From Actinomycetota bacterium (GTDB lineage Bacteria; Actinomycetota; Geothermincolia; Fen-727; Anoxymicrobiaceae): a stretch of DNA of 53,145 bases. Shown piece by piece: positions 23,454 through 32,834 of this stretch. The notes below the pieces were generated by a model that saw only the letters and a program-made list of their open reading frames with translations, was not told where the DNA came from and searched no databases. The DNA lies in assembly GCA_018896525.1 (NCBI GenBank), contig JAHIMR010000024.1:1-53145 (forward strand). The letters are read 5' to 3'. A program made the position numbers and the translations under genes. Numbering within the stretch: position 1 is the stretch's first letter; each line of letters opens with the position of its first letter.

Positions 23454-24128
23454 ATGCTCGATGAAATCATAGATCTCGTTTACCCCGTATCGTGCATCGC
23501 GTGTGGCAGAGCCGGGGGGCGGGGTCTGTGCGGGCATTGCCTGGCCGGCCTGGCCTCGAGGTGCGCGCTGTGGGTGACGCAATCCGGGGACGATTGCGGC
23601 GGCCCGGCGACATGCTTCAGCGGTTACAGGGCCGCGGGGGAGTACAGCGGCCTGATACGGGAGATGGTACTGAAACTGAAGTCGTCCGCCGGGTACTACG
23701 CGCCGCCGCTGGCGCGGTTGATGGTCGCGTCAGCGGGGAACGACCCCGGCTATATATCCTGCGATTACGTCTGCTACGTGCCTTCTACCAGGGAAAAGAT
23801 AGCTCAAAGAGGGTACAACCCGGCGAAGGTGCTTGCCCGACGGGTAGCCCGGCACCTGGGCAGGCCCATATTCGACGGCCTGGCAAAGACCAGGATGACA
23901 CTGGAGCAGGACCGGCTGGCCGGGGCGAGCCGGTGGGAGAACGTTGCCGGCGCCTTCGGCGTAACGGGGGAAAGGGTTCCTCTCGGTAGCGTCGTACTTG
24001 TGGATGATGTCATGACTACCGGCGCGACCGCGGACGCCTGCGCCCGGGCATTGCTCGATTCAGGTGCGGATGCCGTCCAGGTTCTGGTAGCGGCGAGGAC
24101 GGTCCTGAACTGGTGCCCCGCTCCATAG
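23454..24128 (+). CDS. comF: ComF family phosphoribosyltransferase-like protein
   Basis: 224 residues. The N-terminal cysteine pairs CIACGRAGGRGLCGHC form the ComF zinc finger; the C-terminal type I phosphoribosyltransferase domain has VLVDDVMTTGATADACA as the PRPP-binding loop, and YNPAKVLAR is family-typical. In competent bacteria ComF helps DNA uptake; elsewhere its role is unclear. ATG 23454 lies six bases after GGAGG and is preferred over GTG 23439. The last residues (CPAP) and the stop TAG are encoded by the end of a MITE fragment, so the native C-terminus has been replaced. comF upstream of a raiA-type RNA and hpf is a known neighbourhood. Confidence 0.86.
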   Translation: MLDEIIDLVYPVSCIACGRAGGRGLCGHCLAGLASRCALWVTQSGDDCGGPATCFSGYRAAGEYSGLIREMVLKLKSSAGYYAPPLARLMVASAGNDPGYISCDYVCYVPSTREKIAQRGYNPAKVLARRVARHLGRPIFDGLAKTRMTLEQDRLAGASRWENVAGAFGVTGERVPLGSVVLVDDVMTTGATADACARALLDSGADAVQVLVAARTVLNWCPAP

Positions 24129-24152
24129 ATACGCTGGCATTCGAACGCCGCT
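24111..24152 (-). mobile_element. MITE fragment (one end only)
   Basis: TGGTGCCCCGCTCCATAGAT followed by ACGCTGGCATTCGAACGCC matches the right end of the MITE family on the minus strand (compare 35700 and 43272). The match stops after about 42 bases, and the partner terminal repeat is missing. It supplies the stop codon and last four residues of comF. Confidence 0.75.
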
Positions 24153-24190
24153 CCCGTCCACTCCGTAAGAAATGCCGTATCCCCCAACAG

Positions 24191-24219
24191 TTCATTTTCC
24201 GTCCTTCTACACGTATAAT
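24191..24219 (+). promoter_or_regulatory. Putative promoter for the flgM-like gene
   Basis: A perfect TATAAT at 24214-24219 with TTCATT 17 bases upstream (24191-24196). It lies in an AT-richer gap between comF and the FlgM-like gene, so it fits a housekeeping-sigma promoter; the -35 is weak. A 24275-24300 segment (TTCAGGTTAGC / GCTACCCTGAC) is an imperfect inverted repeat in the leader. Confidence 0.4.
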
Positions 24220-24363
24220 GGACGCAAATCATCCCCCATATATACTGTTTTATTGCGACGTGACCAATTGGGTTCAGGTTAGCTGCTACCCTGACGATAT
24301 ATAAACAGAAGATGGAAACTGGTTTTATAAGCGTGATTCAGAAGAGGTTAAGGTGTAAGTGAC

Positions 24364-24627
24364 ATGCAGTTATCAGACAGGGAGATACAGAACACAATAG
24401 ATCTGCTCAGGAAGAGGCAGCCGGTTGACGAAGAGTTTGCGGCTTTCAGCACGGAGGAGATGAATAGCATCTCCGATATCATTGAGAGGATCGAGATCGA
24501 GCCCGAGGTCCGAAAAGACAGGGTCGACAAGGTCAGGAAGGCGCTCGAAGCATCCAGCTATAACATAACCGGCGACGAAATCGCGAAGAAGCTGATAGGC
24601 CGTATCTTCTCAGACAAGCTCCGGTGA
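24364..24627 (+). CDS. FlgM-like anti-sigma-factor family protein
   Basis: 87 residues, charged and probably largely unfolded or helical. The C-terminal half, RVDKVRKALEASSYNITGDEIAKKLI, matches the sigma-28-binding segment of FlgM (typically KV..L+.AI..G.Y.V...KIA..). No flagellar genes are in this window, so its target sigma factor is unknown. The ribosome-binding site is weak (AAGAGG and AAGGTG further upstream). FlgM-like genes beside comF and hpf are found in Firmicutes and some deep actinobacteria. Confidence 0.65.
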   Translation: MQLSDREIQNTIDLLRKRQPVDEEFAAFSTEEMNSISDIIERIEIEPEVRKDRVDKVRKALEASSYNITGDEIAKKLIGRIFSDKLR

Positions 24628-24725
24628 CCTGACTGGATCTTGTCCGTGAAAGTTGCCGAATAACCCGGAACGGTATAGCATTTCCCTTGCTTGATTTCCC
24701 GTTTTGTCTTTGGGGTAATCAAGGG

Positions 24726-24949
24726 ATGAAGTAACGGGTTCCGGTCTGTGGTTGAAAGTCGATGCCAGTCGCAGGCGAAACGACCCACGTAAGGTAACTA
24801 ATGGTTGCTGAGCACGGTGCGGCTTAGGGGTAAGTCCTGCCTCCTCTAAAGGAGAGAAGAGGGCGTGACCGGGAACTGGACCCGGGTAGCTAACTCTCGG
24901 CAGGCGAGTGTGGGGCCAAAGACCAGGTCAGCGGAACCCGTTATTTCAT
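24726..24949 (+). ncRNA. Structured RNA, probable raiA motif
   Basis: A 224-base non-coding stretch closed by a 17-bp helix: ATGAAGTAACGGGTTCC (24726-24742) pairs with 24933-24949, with one G-U pair. Inside, GGTCT pairs with AGACC next to the closing stem, CCTGCC with GGCAGG, CCGGG/CCCGG is a hairpin (GACCGGGAACTGGACCCGG), and CTCCTCTAAAGGAG is another. Its place between comF/flgM and csp-hpf is the classic setting of the raiA RNA, named after the hpf/raiA gene and found in Firmicutes and Actinobacteria. RNase P, 6S, SRP and tmRNA consensus blocks are absent, and tmRNA is found elsewhere. The match to the Rfam model was not run. Confidence 0.72.
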
Positions 24950-24964
24950 TCAGACGCCGCTTGT

Positions 24965-25041
24965 CTGACAGTGAGGGGTCAGGTGTTGCGGACGCCAATT
25001 GTATCTATAGACACCTCTATAACACCTGACCCCACTGTTAG
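24965..25041. repeat. Inverted-repeat element of about 80 bp
   Basis: CTGACAGTGAGGGGTCAGGT at the left pairs with ACCTGACCCCACTGTTAG at the right (about 20-bp arms with one bulge and one mismatch) around a 33-base AT-rich loop. The GGGGTCAGGT core resembles REP/IS200-associated palindromes. It separates the structured RNA from csp and could act as a bidirectional terminator. Confidence 0.7.
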
Positions 25042-25121
25042 GCGGGGCGAGCGCGTTGTTGGACACTCTACTGTTCCTATGGTAATCTACCGGAAATAGT
25101 TCTATAGACTGGGGGGATGAA

Positions 25122-25325
25122 TTGGAATCAGGAGTAGTTAAATGGTTCAATCCGGAGAAGGGGTTCGGGTTCATCGAACGTGAGAGTGGAGACGATGTGT
25201 TCGTGCATTTCTCCGACATAGTTTCGGACGGGTATCGTACCCTTGAAGAAGGGGATGCTGTAACGTTTGAGGTTGCCGAGGGAGACAGGGGTCCGAAGGC
25301 GACTAGTGTCACAAGGAAAAGCTAG
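25122..25325 (+). CDS. csp: Cold-shock domain protein
   Basis: 67 residues, one cold-shock (OB-fold) domain. RNP1 is KGFGFIE and RNP2 is [19 protein letters not shown] at the start and GPKATSVT at the end are standard. Binds single-stranded RNA/DNA and melts secondary structure. The start is TTG 25122 after GGGGGG; the nearby ATG 25117 is in another frame and stops at once. Between the raiA-type RNA and hpf, it fits a translation or stationary-phase stress group. Confidence 0.92.
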   Translation: MESGVVKWFNPEKGFGFIERESGDDVFVHFSDIVSDGYRTLEEGDAVTFEVAEGDRGPKATSVTRKS

Positions 25326-25396
25326 GCGCGAAAAAAGTAAATCGTATCGCAACCTCATTTTACGTCTTGGTGTAGAGTGGGGTTGTATTGTTGTTT

Positions 25397-25416
25397 GTCA
25401 CCGGTGAGCCGGTGAC
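25397..25416. promoter_or_regulatory. Short perfect hairpin upstream of hpf
   Basis: GTCACCGG-TGAG-CCGGTGAC, an 8-bp perfect stem with a 4-base loop, lies about 30 bases before the hpf start and follows a T-rich tract. No T-run follows it on the plus strand, so a plus-strand terminator is unlikely; it may be a leader element or an operator. Confidence 0.4.
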
Positions 25417-25448
25417 GGGCGGGGCGAGTATCTATGGAGGTAGGCGAG

Positions 25449-25991
25449 TTGAAGATCATCATCGCGGGAAAGAACATCGAGTTGACCGATGCGCTGAGAA
25501 ACCATGCCCGACAGAAAGTCGTGAAGATTGGCAATCTCGGGGTTAACATAGACGAGGTCGAGGTAAGGATGGTGGTTGAGAAAAACCCCAGTATCAAGGA
25601 GAATCAGAAGACGGAGTTAACCGCCACAGGGAAAGGGATTCACCTGAGGGCTACCGACCGTGACCCTGACATGTATGTGGCCATCGACAAGGCGGTGTCC
25701 AGGATGCAGAGGCAGGTCAAGAAATACCATGGGAAACAGATCGACAGGAGCCACGGACACCTTGATTCTCGCCGGGAGAAACCTCATCCGGAGGAGCCGG
25801 AGGAGGAGCACCCGGGTATTGTAAGGACCAAGTCGATATCGTTGAAGCCGGTGACACCCGAGGAGGCCACCCTCCAGATGGAGATGCTGGGGCACGACTT
25901 CTTCGTTTTTACTGATTCCGGGACGGACAACACGAGTGTTGTATACAAACGCAATGACGGCAACTACGGTTTGATTGATACCTCGAGATAG
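25449..25991 (+). CDS. hpf: Ribosome hibernation-promoting factor, long form
   Basis: 180 residues from TTG 25449, eight bases after GGAGG; ATG 25434 adds five residues but lies on the Shine-Dalgarno. The N-terminal S30AE/YfiA domain (KIIIAGKNIELTDALRNHARQKV) sits in the ribosomal decoding region. After a charged linker (about 100-125), the C-terminal dimerisation domain has KPVTPEEATLQMEMLGHDFFVFTD and NDGNYGLI, the mark of long HPF that makes 100S ribosome dimers. The structured RNA 500 bases upstream takes its family name from this gene. Confidence 0.93.
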   Translation: MKIIIAGKNIELTDALRNHARQKVVKIGNLGVNIDEVEVRMVVEKNPSIKENQKTELTATGKGIHLRATDRDPDMYVAIDKAVSRMQRQVKKYHGKQIDRSHGHLDSRREKPHPEEPEEEHPGIVRTKSISLKPVTPEEATLQMEMLGHDFFVFTDSGTDNTSVVYKRNDGNYGLIDTSR

Positions 25992-26086
25992 GGGGCTTGC
26001 ACACAGGTGTCCGGACTAGCTAAGACGGTAAGAGGAGTCCTTGATTTCATAGCACGGGTCTTCCTTATTGGAGGTGCCGGAGTCAG

Positions 26087-27724
26087 ATGGTGAAGCGTTC
26101 AGAGCTTGAGCTGGACGATTCTCTTTTCGAGGGGGAGGAGAAATCACATCGTCTGCGCAGGGGGAGAGCCGATAATGCCCTGGCAGTGGTGATTGCCCTC
26201 ACGGTGGCAATGGTGGCACTCCTCGTGTTCACCTCCGAGAAGGAAAACTGGTGGGCGGTCGCCATGCTGGGAATACTGTTCCTGGCGTCCGAGCTCTTCG
26301 CCCTTCCGATGAAACCCAGCGGGCGATTGTCCCTTGCGTTACTGGTCGTGGTAATGGCCATGATGATCTCCGGGCCTCTGGGGGCAGCGGTTGTGACCCT
26401 GTTCGGCATTCCGGTGTACTGGCTGGAGCGGGAAGAGCAGGGGGCGAAGAAGGTCATATTCAACACCTGCCAGATGATGTTCGCGGCAGGGGCCGCAGCG
26501 TGGGTTTTCCACTATACCGGTGGCGCACTCCTGGAGGCGAGCCTGAAGAACGGTGGCAAGCTGGTTTTCCCGTGGGTGCTTGCGATGCTGGTATTCTATA
26601 TCCTGAATACCGTGCTGATAACGCCGGTGCTTACGCCTGACGGGGAAAGCATGACCCGCTTCTGGCAGAGGCGCATGCTGCCCAGGTCACCCGGGTATTT
26701 GCTTTACGGCGGGATCGGGTTTATGGCGGCGGCCTTATACGTCAGGCTCGAGTTCCCCGCGGTACTGCTGCTGTTCGCCCCGCTCATCGCGATAAGGGTC
26801 GTCTTCACCCGGTATGAGTCTATGCGCGACGTGTGTGACAAAACAACGTTGGCCGTCATGGAGGCGGTTGAAGGCCCCGGTACTCCGATGGAAGGACACA
26901 GCGTGGGGGTAGCTGCCATCGCCCTGGCGATCGCTGAGGAGATGAACTTCCAGGAGAGGGACCTCCACTACCTCAGGCAGGCGGCGCTTCTTCACGACAT
27001 AGGCAAGCTGGCACTCGACCCGGCGATCTTCGCCAAGGACGGGCCGCTGACGCCCGAGGAGTACGAGGAGATGAAGAAGCACCCGCTGATAGGTGGGAGG
27101 ATCGTATCCCGGGAGCCCTCGTTCGCGGTTGTGGCACCGGCTATTACCCATCATCACGAGATGACGGACGGCAGCGGGTACGTGGACGGCCTGGCCGCGG
27201 AGGCGATACCGATCGGCGCCCGCATCCTGGCGGTTGCGGACTCGTTCGACGCCATGCAGCGGCCCGCCGCTTACCGGGAGTCACTTAGCCCTTACGATGC
27301 CGCGTCAGAGATAATAAAGGCTAAAGGCATACAATACGACCCCGAGGTGGTCGACGCTTTCGTCAACGTCGTTGCCAGGCGGGGTATCTGGACCGGATTG
27401 CTCAAGGACAGCGTGCCCATGCCATCGGACAAGGTCGACGCGGAACCGGAAACCGGGCTTGAGCCCGAGCAGCCCACACTCGAGGATGCCGTCGGCGGTG
27501 TCGTCGATATCTCTGAGGAGGAGCGAGAGAGGACCGCAACCCCCGCTGATGGGATCAAGTACGATGAGGTCAGGAGTGAAATTGAGAAGGACATCGTAGA
27601 ATGGGAGAGGGCGGAAGGTGACAGAACGAGGCGAAAAGCCCGCGGAGAGCCAGGAAGAAGAGCTGGTTCCCGCAAGAAGGCTAAGAAGAAAGACAAGGGG
27701 CCGAAAGGCGAGAAGAAGCGCTAA
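26087..27724 (+). CDS. Membrane-anchored HD-GYP-type phosphohydrolase
   Basis: 545 residues: about six membrane helices (residues 28-235), then an HD-GYP-like domain (about 255-440), then a charged tail rich in K/R/E. The metal ligands are intact: H of EGHSVG, HD (303-304, LLHDIGKL), H of KKHPLIGG, HHH at about 355-357 with the following E and DGSGY, and D of VADSFDAM. Such domains hydrolyse cyclic di-GMP or related cyclic nucleotides; here GYP is replaced by GYV, so specificity is open. ATG 26087 follows GGAG. Its last 107 bases overlap the next gene, a degenerate paralogue. Confidence 0.85.
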   Translation: MVKRSELELDDSLFEGEEKSHRLRRGRADNALAVVIALTVAMVALLVFTSEKENWWAVAMLGILFLASELFALPMKPSGRLSLALLVVVMAMMISGPLGAAVVTLFGIPVYWLEREEQGAKKVIFNTCQMMFAAGAAAWVFHYTGGALLEASLKNGGKLVFPWVLAMLVFYILNTVLITPVLTPDGESMTRFWQRRMLPRSPGYLLYGGIGFMAAALYVRLEFPAVLLLFAPLIAIRVVFTRYESMRDVCDKTTLAVMEAVEGPGTPMEGHSVGVAAIALAIAEEMNFQERDLHYLRQAALLHDIGKLALDPAIFAKDGPLTPEEYEEMKKHPLIGGRIVSREPSFAVVAPAITHHHEMTDGSGYVDGLAAEAIPIGARILAVADSFDAMQRPAAYRESLSPYDAASEIIKAKGIQYDPEVVDAFVNVVARRGIWTGLLKDSVPMPSDKVDAEPETGLEPEQPTLEDAVGGVVDISEEERERTATPADGIKYDEVRSEIEKDIVEWERAEGDRTRRKARGEPGRRAGSRKKAKKKDKGPKGEKKR

Positions 27725-29246
27725 GCCGGTCTTCGAGGAAGAAAGCCTTCCCGAAGAGGAAGCCCCAATCACAGGCATCGCGCCCACCGGGGAAACCGCG
27801 GAGGAGGACCAGGGTGGGGGGGGCCCGGGGGGGGGCGAGAGTGCGCCGGTGGAACCCTCAGGCCAAGACGAGCTGGACATCCCGACGCGCCGGGTGAGGA
27901 GGCCCGCCGGGGGGCGAAGGACGCAGGGGCGCACGCCGCGGGCCGGGTTTCCGGTAGCAATCGTGTTGATAGTCGCCGCGTCGCTCGCGACCGTGGTCGT
28001 TGCCGCCGTTTATACGCGGGTAGGGTCGATCGATTTCACCGATTTGGCCTTCTTCCTGGTGGTTTTCACGGTTGCCGCGCACTTTAACATCAAGGTGAAG
28101 GGTGGAGGGAAGATCAACCTCGGCCTGGCACCGATACTCGCGGCCCTGCTTTGCCTGCCCGGTGTGGAGGTTGTATGGCTGTTCCTGTTCGGCACGGGCA
28201 TTACACTGGTCACCAGGGTACTGGGCGAGTGGGACAAAGATGAGTCTCTGGGAGTGCTGATAGACCTCACCGGAGTGGGTTTGATGGTGCTGGTCTATCA
28301 CCTGCTCATCAAGGTGCTTCCCGAGAAACCGGTGCTCCTCGGGTCTTACACGCCCTCCATGCTGGGGGCCGTTGCGGTCGCGGCCGGCCTGTTCTTCATT
28401 GTATACACGGCTCGTGAGGCGTACGTCCTCTCCCATGAGGGTTATCTTCCCGCGGCGGTATACTTCAAGAGCGGTATTCGCAAGTTGCTGGTCCCGTTTC
28501 TTACCGTGGGGTTCATAGGTGTGCTGATGGGGCTGATTTTCATAGGCATCGGGATGTGGACGATGCTTATCGCGCTCCCGCTGCTCCTGGTGTTCATGTA
28601 CGCCTATAACAAGGTCGCCGAGACCGATCTTGACCTGCTGGAGACGATTCGCGTACTGGCCGTGATCCCCGAGGAAACGGGGATGATTCACAGGGGACGC
28701 GCGGACCGGGTGGCGAGCCTCTCGGTGGCGGTGGCGCGTGAGCTCGGGCTTTCTCCCGAGGACGTTCAGCAAGTCCAGTGCGCGGCGTACCTTCACGATA
28801 TTGGCACGATATACATGCCGGTGGAAACCGACACTGACCAGGAGCAACTGGCAGGGCTGCAGAGCGGTGTTTCGGGTGGGGTGGACATTCTTGGAAAAGT
28901 GGATTACCTTGAGGTTGCCGCCGAGATACTCCGGGGTCGAGAGGGTCTGCGTGACCGCGTGGTTGATGTCGACAAGAGGAGAGCGGTCAGCATAGGCGCG
29001 GGCATCCTCAAGGCGGTGGACGAGTTAGAGTCGCTGTTACAGAGCGGCGAAGGCGAGGAACCGCTCTCCGAGCAAGAAGCCCTGACCGAAATGAACCTGG
29101 AGCGGGGCGTACAGTACGACAGCAAGGTTCTAAGGGCGATCACCAGGGTACTGCCGCGTCTAGAGAGGGAAGGGTTGTCTTCGGGTGCTGAAAGGAGTCC
29201 AGAAGGCTCTCCATTTTGGGGAAGCCAGGAAGATAAGGGAACTTGA
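27618..29246 (+). CDS. Membrane protein with degenerate HD domain
   Basis: 542 residues: a 110-residue charged N-terminal region with two similar basic motifs (PARRLRRK and PTRRVRRP), about six membrane helices (111-335), and an HD-like domain (350-530). It keeps the first His (HRGRADR) and HD (CAAYLHDIG, about 392-393), but where its neighbour has KKHP, HHHE and VADSFDA it reads QSGV, ILRGRE and KAVDELE. Catalysis is therefore unlikely; a sensor or partner role for the upstream enzyme is more plausible. GTG 27618 is the first start; later in-frame starts are scarce. It overlaps the upstream gene by 107 bases and secA by 62. Confidence 0.75.
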   Translation: MTERGEKPAESQEEELVPARRLRRKTRGRKARRSAKPVFEEESLPEEEAPITGIAPTGETAEEDQGGGGPGGGESAPVEPSGQDELDIPTRRVRRPAGGRRTQGRTPRAGFPVAIVLIVAASLATVVVAAVYTRVGSIDFTDLAFFLVVFTVAAHFNIKVKGGGKINLGLAPILAALLCLPGVEVVWLFLFGTGITLVTRVLGEWDKDESLGVLIDLTGVGLMVLVYHLLIKVLPEKPVLLGSYTPSMLGAVAVAAGLFFIVYTAREAYVLSHEGYLPAAVYFKSGIRKLLVPFLTVGFIGVLMGLIFIGIGMWTMLIALPLLLVFMYAYNKVAETDLDLLETIRVLAVIPEETGMIHRGRADRVASLSVAVARELGLSPEDVQQVQCAAYLHDIGTIYMPVETDTDQEQLAGLQSGVSGGVDILGKVDYLEVAAEILRGREGLRDRVVDVDKRRAVSIGAGILKAVDELESLLQSGEGEEPLSEQEALTEMNLERGVQYDSKVLRAITRVLPRLEREGLSSGAERSPEGSPFWGSQEDKGT

Positions 29247-31692
29247 GACGGTTGTCGCCTCGGTTAACGAGCTGGAACCGGAGGTCCTGAAGCTTTCCGA
29301 CGCCGAACTCGCGGCGAAGACACCAGAGTTCCAGAAGAGGTACGACGCCGGTGAGACCCTGGAGGACCTTCTCCCGGAGACGTTTGCGGTTGTCAGGGAG
29401 GTGGCACAAAGGACCCTGGGCGAGCGGCACTTCGACGTCCAGTTAATGGGTGGCATAATTCTCCACCGGGGACAGATAGCCGAGATGAAGACCGGGGAGG
29501 GGAAGACCCTGGTGGCTACCCTGCCGGTCTACCTCAACCATTTCCCCCGCAAGGGCATTCACATTGTCACCGTCAACGATTACCTGGCCAAGCGCGATAG
29601 CGAGTGGATGGGGACAATCTACCGGTTCCTGGGCATGGACGTGGGCATCATCCAGGCGCAGATGCAACCCCCGGAGCGTCGACTCGCGTACGCGGCCGAC
29701 GTTACGTTCGGGACCAACAACGAGTTCGGGTTCGATTACCTGCGTGACAACATGGTGATGACGCTCGAACGTCAGGTGCAGAGGGGTCACCATTACGCGA
29801 TAATCGACGAGGTGGACAGTATTCTGGTGGATGAGGCCCGCACCCCACTGATAATCAGCGGGGCCTCCTCCGAGTCGGTCAAGTTGTACCGCCAGTTCGC
29901 GCAGGTGGCCCGCCGGCTGAAGAAGGACGCCGACTACGAGGTCGACGAGAAGTCAAGGACGGTCGCGGTCACCGAAGACGGCATCCGCAAGGTGGAGGGA
30001 ATACTGGGCGTCGAAAACCTGTACGATGAAGTGCACTTCAACATGGTCCATCACCTGGACGTCGCGGTGAAGTCCAGGGAGATCTTCTCTAACGAGGTGG
30101 ACTATATAATCAAGGACGGCGAGATAATCATCGTGGACGAGTTCACGGGCCGCCTGATGCAGGGAAGGCGTTACTCCGACGGCATACACCAGGCGATAGA
30201 GGCCAAGGAAGGCGTTCGAATCAAGGAGGAGAGCCAGACTCTCGCCACGATAACGTTCCAGAACTACTTCCGGATGTACGACAAGCTGGCGGGAATGACC
30301 GGTACCGCCGCCACCGAGGCGGACGAGTTCCGCCACACCTACGGGCTCGGCACCGTGGTCGTGCCCACCAACGAGCCGATGATAAGGGAGGACCACCCGG
30401 ATTTCATCTACAAGACGGAGAAGGCGAAGTTCGAGGCGGTGGTCGAAGATATCATCGAGTGCTACGAGAGGGACCAGCCGGTCCTGGTGGGCACCGTTTC
30501 CATAGAGAAGTCCGAGCGGTTGTCCGATATGCTCGCCCGGCGCGGCATCCCCCACGAGGTGTTGAACGCCAAGCAACACGAGCGCGAGGCGGAGATAGTG
30601 GCGCTTGCCGGGGAGCCGCAAGCGATAATGATCGCAACCAACATGGCGGGCAGGGGCACCGACATCAAGCTCGGCGAGGGGGTCCCGGAGCTGGGCGGCC
30701 TCAAGGTCATTGGTACCGAGCGCCACGAGTCGCGGCGCATAGACAACCAGTTGCGCGGCCGTTCCGGGCGCCAGGGCGACCAGGGTAAGTCACGCTTCTA
30801 CCTATCACTCGAGGATGACCTCATGCGAAGGTTCGCCTCACAGGCGATAGGCAGTCTCATGGAGAGGTTCAACTTCCCGGAGGACATGCCGATAGAGCAC
30901 AAGCTGGTTTCCAAGGCGATAGAGTCGGCCCAGAAACAGGTTGAGTCACAGAACTTCGAAGTAAGGAAGAACCTCCTCAAGTACGATGACGTGATGAACA
31001 GGCAGCGAGAGGTCATCTACGACGAGAGGGACCGCCTCATAGAGGGAAGCGACTTCGGGGAAGTGGCCCGGCAGTGGGTGGAGGACACGATCGTATCAGC
31101 GGTCCACACCTTCACGAACCCCGATATCTACCCGGAGGACTGGAACCTTGACGAGCTGCTGGCCTACGTCAACCAGGTCTACCCGGTAACCGTTTCCGTC
31201 AAGGACATGGACGTGGAGGGGTTGACCCAGGAAGAGCTGATAGACATCCTTCTAGAGGACGTATGGGGAGAGTACGCACGGCGAGAGAAGGAGTTCGGCG
31301 AGGACAGGATGCGTGAGCTCGAGAGGAACGTGATGCTGGAGATCATCGATAACAAGTGGCGGGAGCACCTCTACGAGCTGGATTACCTGCAGGATGGCAT
31401 AGGGCTTAGGGGGATCGCCGGCAAAGATCCGCTGGTGGCGTATCAGGGTGAAGCGTTCGACATGTTCCAGTCGATGACCGACAGTGTGAAGGATGAGTTC
31501 GCGCGGTATATCCTTCATGCCAAGATGGTCGAGATGGATATGGAGCGGGCGTCGCTCAAGACGGTTGAGAGTTCCGGTGAGACGGAGGGGAAGAAACCGG
31601 TGCAGCGGCGCAAGGACAAGGTGGGAAGGAACGATCCGTGCCCGTGTGGGAGCGGGAATAAGTACAAGAAATGCTGTGGGGCAAACGCTTAA
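29185..31692 (+). CDS. secA: Preprotein translocase ATPase SecA
   Basis: 835 residues, full length. The motor that drives unfolded preproteins through Sec[14 protein letters not shown] is Walker A; the DEVDS Walker B tract runs [19 protein letters not shown]; the SecA signature [15 protein letters not shown] and the [13 protein letters not shown] arginine region are present; the preprotein-binding and scaffold regions follow. The end [19 protein letters not shown] is the zinc-binding SecB/ribosome contact. GTG 29185 overlaps the preceding gene by 62 bases, with no clear Shine-Dalgarno. prfB starts 17 bases after its stop. Confidence 0.96.
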   Translation: MLKGVQKALHFGEARKIRELETVVASVNELEPEVLKLSDAELAAKTPEFQKRYDAGETLEDLLPETFAVVREVAQRTLGERHFDVQLMGGIILHRGQIAEMKTGEGKTLVATLPVYLNHFPRKGIHIVTVNDYLAKRDSEWMGTIYRFLGMDVGIIQAQMQPPERRLAYAADVTFGTNNEFGFDYLRDNMVMTLERQVQRGHHYAIIDEVDSILVDEARTPLIISGASSESVKLYRQFAQVARRLKKDADYEVDEKSRTVAVTEDGIRKVEGILGVENLYDEVHFNMVHHLDVAVKSREIFSNEVDYIIKDGEIIIVDEFTGRLMQGRRYSDGIHQAIEAKEGVRIKEESQTLATITFQNYFRMYDKLAGMTGTAATEADEFRHTYGLGTVVVPTNEPMIREDHPDFIYKTEKAKFEAVVEDIIECYERDQPVLVGTVSIEKSERLSDMLARRGIPHEVLNAKQHEREAEIVALAGEPQAIMIATNMAGRGTDIKLGEGVPELGGLKVIGTERHESRRIDNQLRGRSGRQGDQGKSRFYLSLEDDLMRRFASQAIGSLMERFNFPEDMPIEHKLVSKAIESAQKQVESQNFEVRKNLLKYDDVMNRQREVIYDERDRLIEGSDFGEVARQWVEDTIVSAVHTFTNPDIYPEDWNLDELLAYVNQVYPVTVSVKDMDVEGLTQEELIDILLEDVWGEYARREKEFGEDRMRELERNVMLEIIDNKWREHLYELDYLQDGIGLRGIAGKDPLVAYQGEAFDMFQSMTDSVKDEFARYILHAKMVEMDMERASLKTVESSGETEGKKPVQRRKDKVGRNDPCPCGSGNKYKKCCGANA

Positions 31693-31708
31693 AGGTAAGG
31701 AGGCTGGA

Positions 31709-32834
31709 ATGGTAACTGATTTCCGAGGGGAGATCGAAGACCGCTTGCGCCGGCTGGAGAAAGTCGGTGATTACCTTTGAGGTAGCCAAGTCGCGCACCG
31801 AGCTGAAGAAGTTAAGTCGGGAGGCGGCTGCTCCCGACCTCTGGGACGACCAGGACAGGGCCAGGCGGGTGATGGCCCTTCTTTCTCGGCTGGAGGGTGA
31901 GATAGAACGGTACGACGGGATAATGGCCAGGGCCGCGGAGTTGGAGGAGATGAACCTGCTGGGCCTGCAGGAGGATGACCCCTCGTTCGAGGAGGAGATA
32001 GCAGGGGGAATCGCCTCACTTGACAGAGAGATACAGGCTATTGAGACCGCCTCCCTGATGCAGGGGGAGTTCGACCGGAAGAACGCGATAGTATCGCTTC
32101 ACCCCGGCGCCGGCGGGCTGGAGTCACAGGACTGGGCTGAGATGCTCCTCCGCCTGTACTTGCGCTGGGCTGAAAGGAGCGGCTTCGAGGTCGACTTGAA
32201 TGACATCCAGCCCGGTGATGGAGGCGGGATCAAGAGCGCCACGTTCACCGTCCGTGGGCGGAACGCCTTCGGTCTCATGTTGTGCGAGAAAGGCGTACAC
32301 CGCCTGGTGCGGATTTCGCCGTTCGACTTCTCCAGCAGGCGCCATACCTCTTTCGTGTCGCTGGATGTCATTCCAGAGGCGGGGGAAGAGGCCGATATCG
32401 ACATCGATCCCAAGGACCTGCGAATCGACACCTACAGGTCGTCGGGCGCCGGCGGGCAGCACGTCAACGTCACCGATTCAGCGGTTCGAATCACGTATAT
32501 CCCGACGAAAACCGTAGTCCAATGCCAGAACGAGAGATCGCAGATGAGCAACAAGATCACGGCGATGAAGATACTGAAGTCCCGGCTCATCGAGCTGGCC
32601 CGGCAGGAGAAGGAGAAGGAAATCGAGGCGATCCGCGGCCAACGCAAGGACATCGGGTGGGGCAGCCAGATCCGTTCGTACGTTTTTCAACCGTACCAGA
32701 TGGTCAAGGACCATCGCACCGGTGTGGAGACAGGGGACGTGAAGGCGGTAATGGATGGGAATATCGACCTGTTGATAGAGGAATGCCTTCGCTGGAGGAG
32801 GAAGCAGGAAGGCCGGAGCGGTATGGAGGAGTGA
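31709..32834 (+). CDS. prfB: Peptide chain release factor 2 (programmed +1 frameshift)
   Basis: 374 residues after joining 31709-31777 to 31779-32834. ATG 31709 follows AAGGAGG. Codon 24 is an in-frame TGA after CTT; slipping +1 on CTT reads GAG and continues. RF2 recognises UGA and UAA. The UGA-recognition SPF motif (RISPFDFSS) and the peptidyl-hydrolysis GGQ (about residues 248-250, GAGGQHVNV) are intact. Self-regulation is as in most bacteria: low RF2 slows reading of the internal UGA and favours the shift. The gene ends in TGATG, coupling it to the PHP gene. Conserved neighbours are secA upstream and ftsEX downstream. Confidence 0.95.
31769..31780 (+). promoter_or_regulatory. RF2 frameshift signal
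   Basis: The sequence GGTGATTACCTTTGA (31766-31780) holds the CTT-TGA slip site. The usual internal AGGGGG is replaced by GGTGAT three bases before CTT, which can pair with the extended anti-Shine-Dalgarno end of 16S rRNA. Spacing matches the classical site. Confidence 0.85.

Noticed and set aside
24726-24949. RNase P RNA, 6S RNA or cobalamin riboswitch
   Set aside because: None of their conserved blocks is visible and the neighbourhood is that of raiA RNA.
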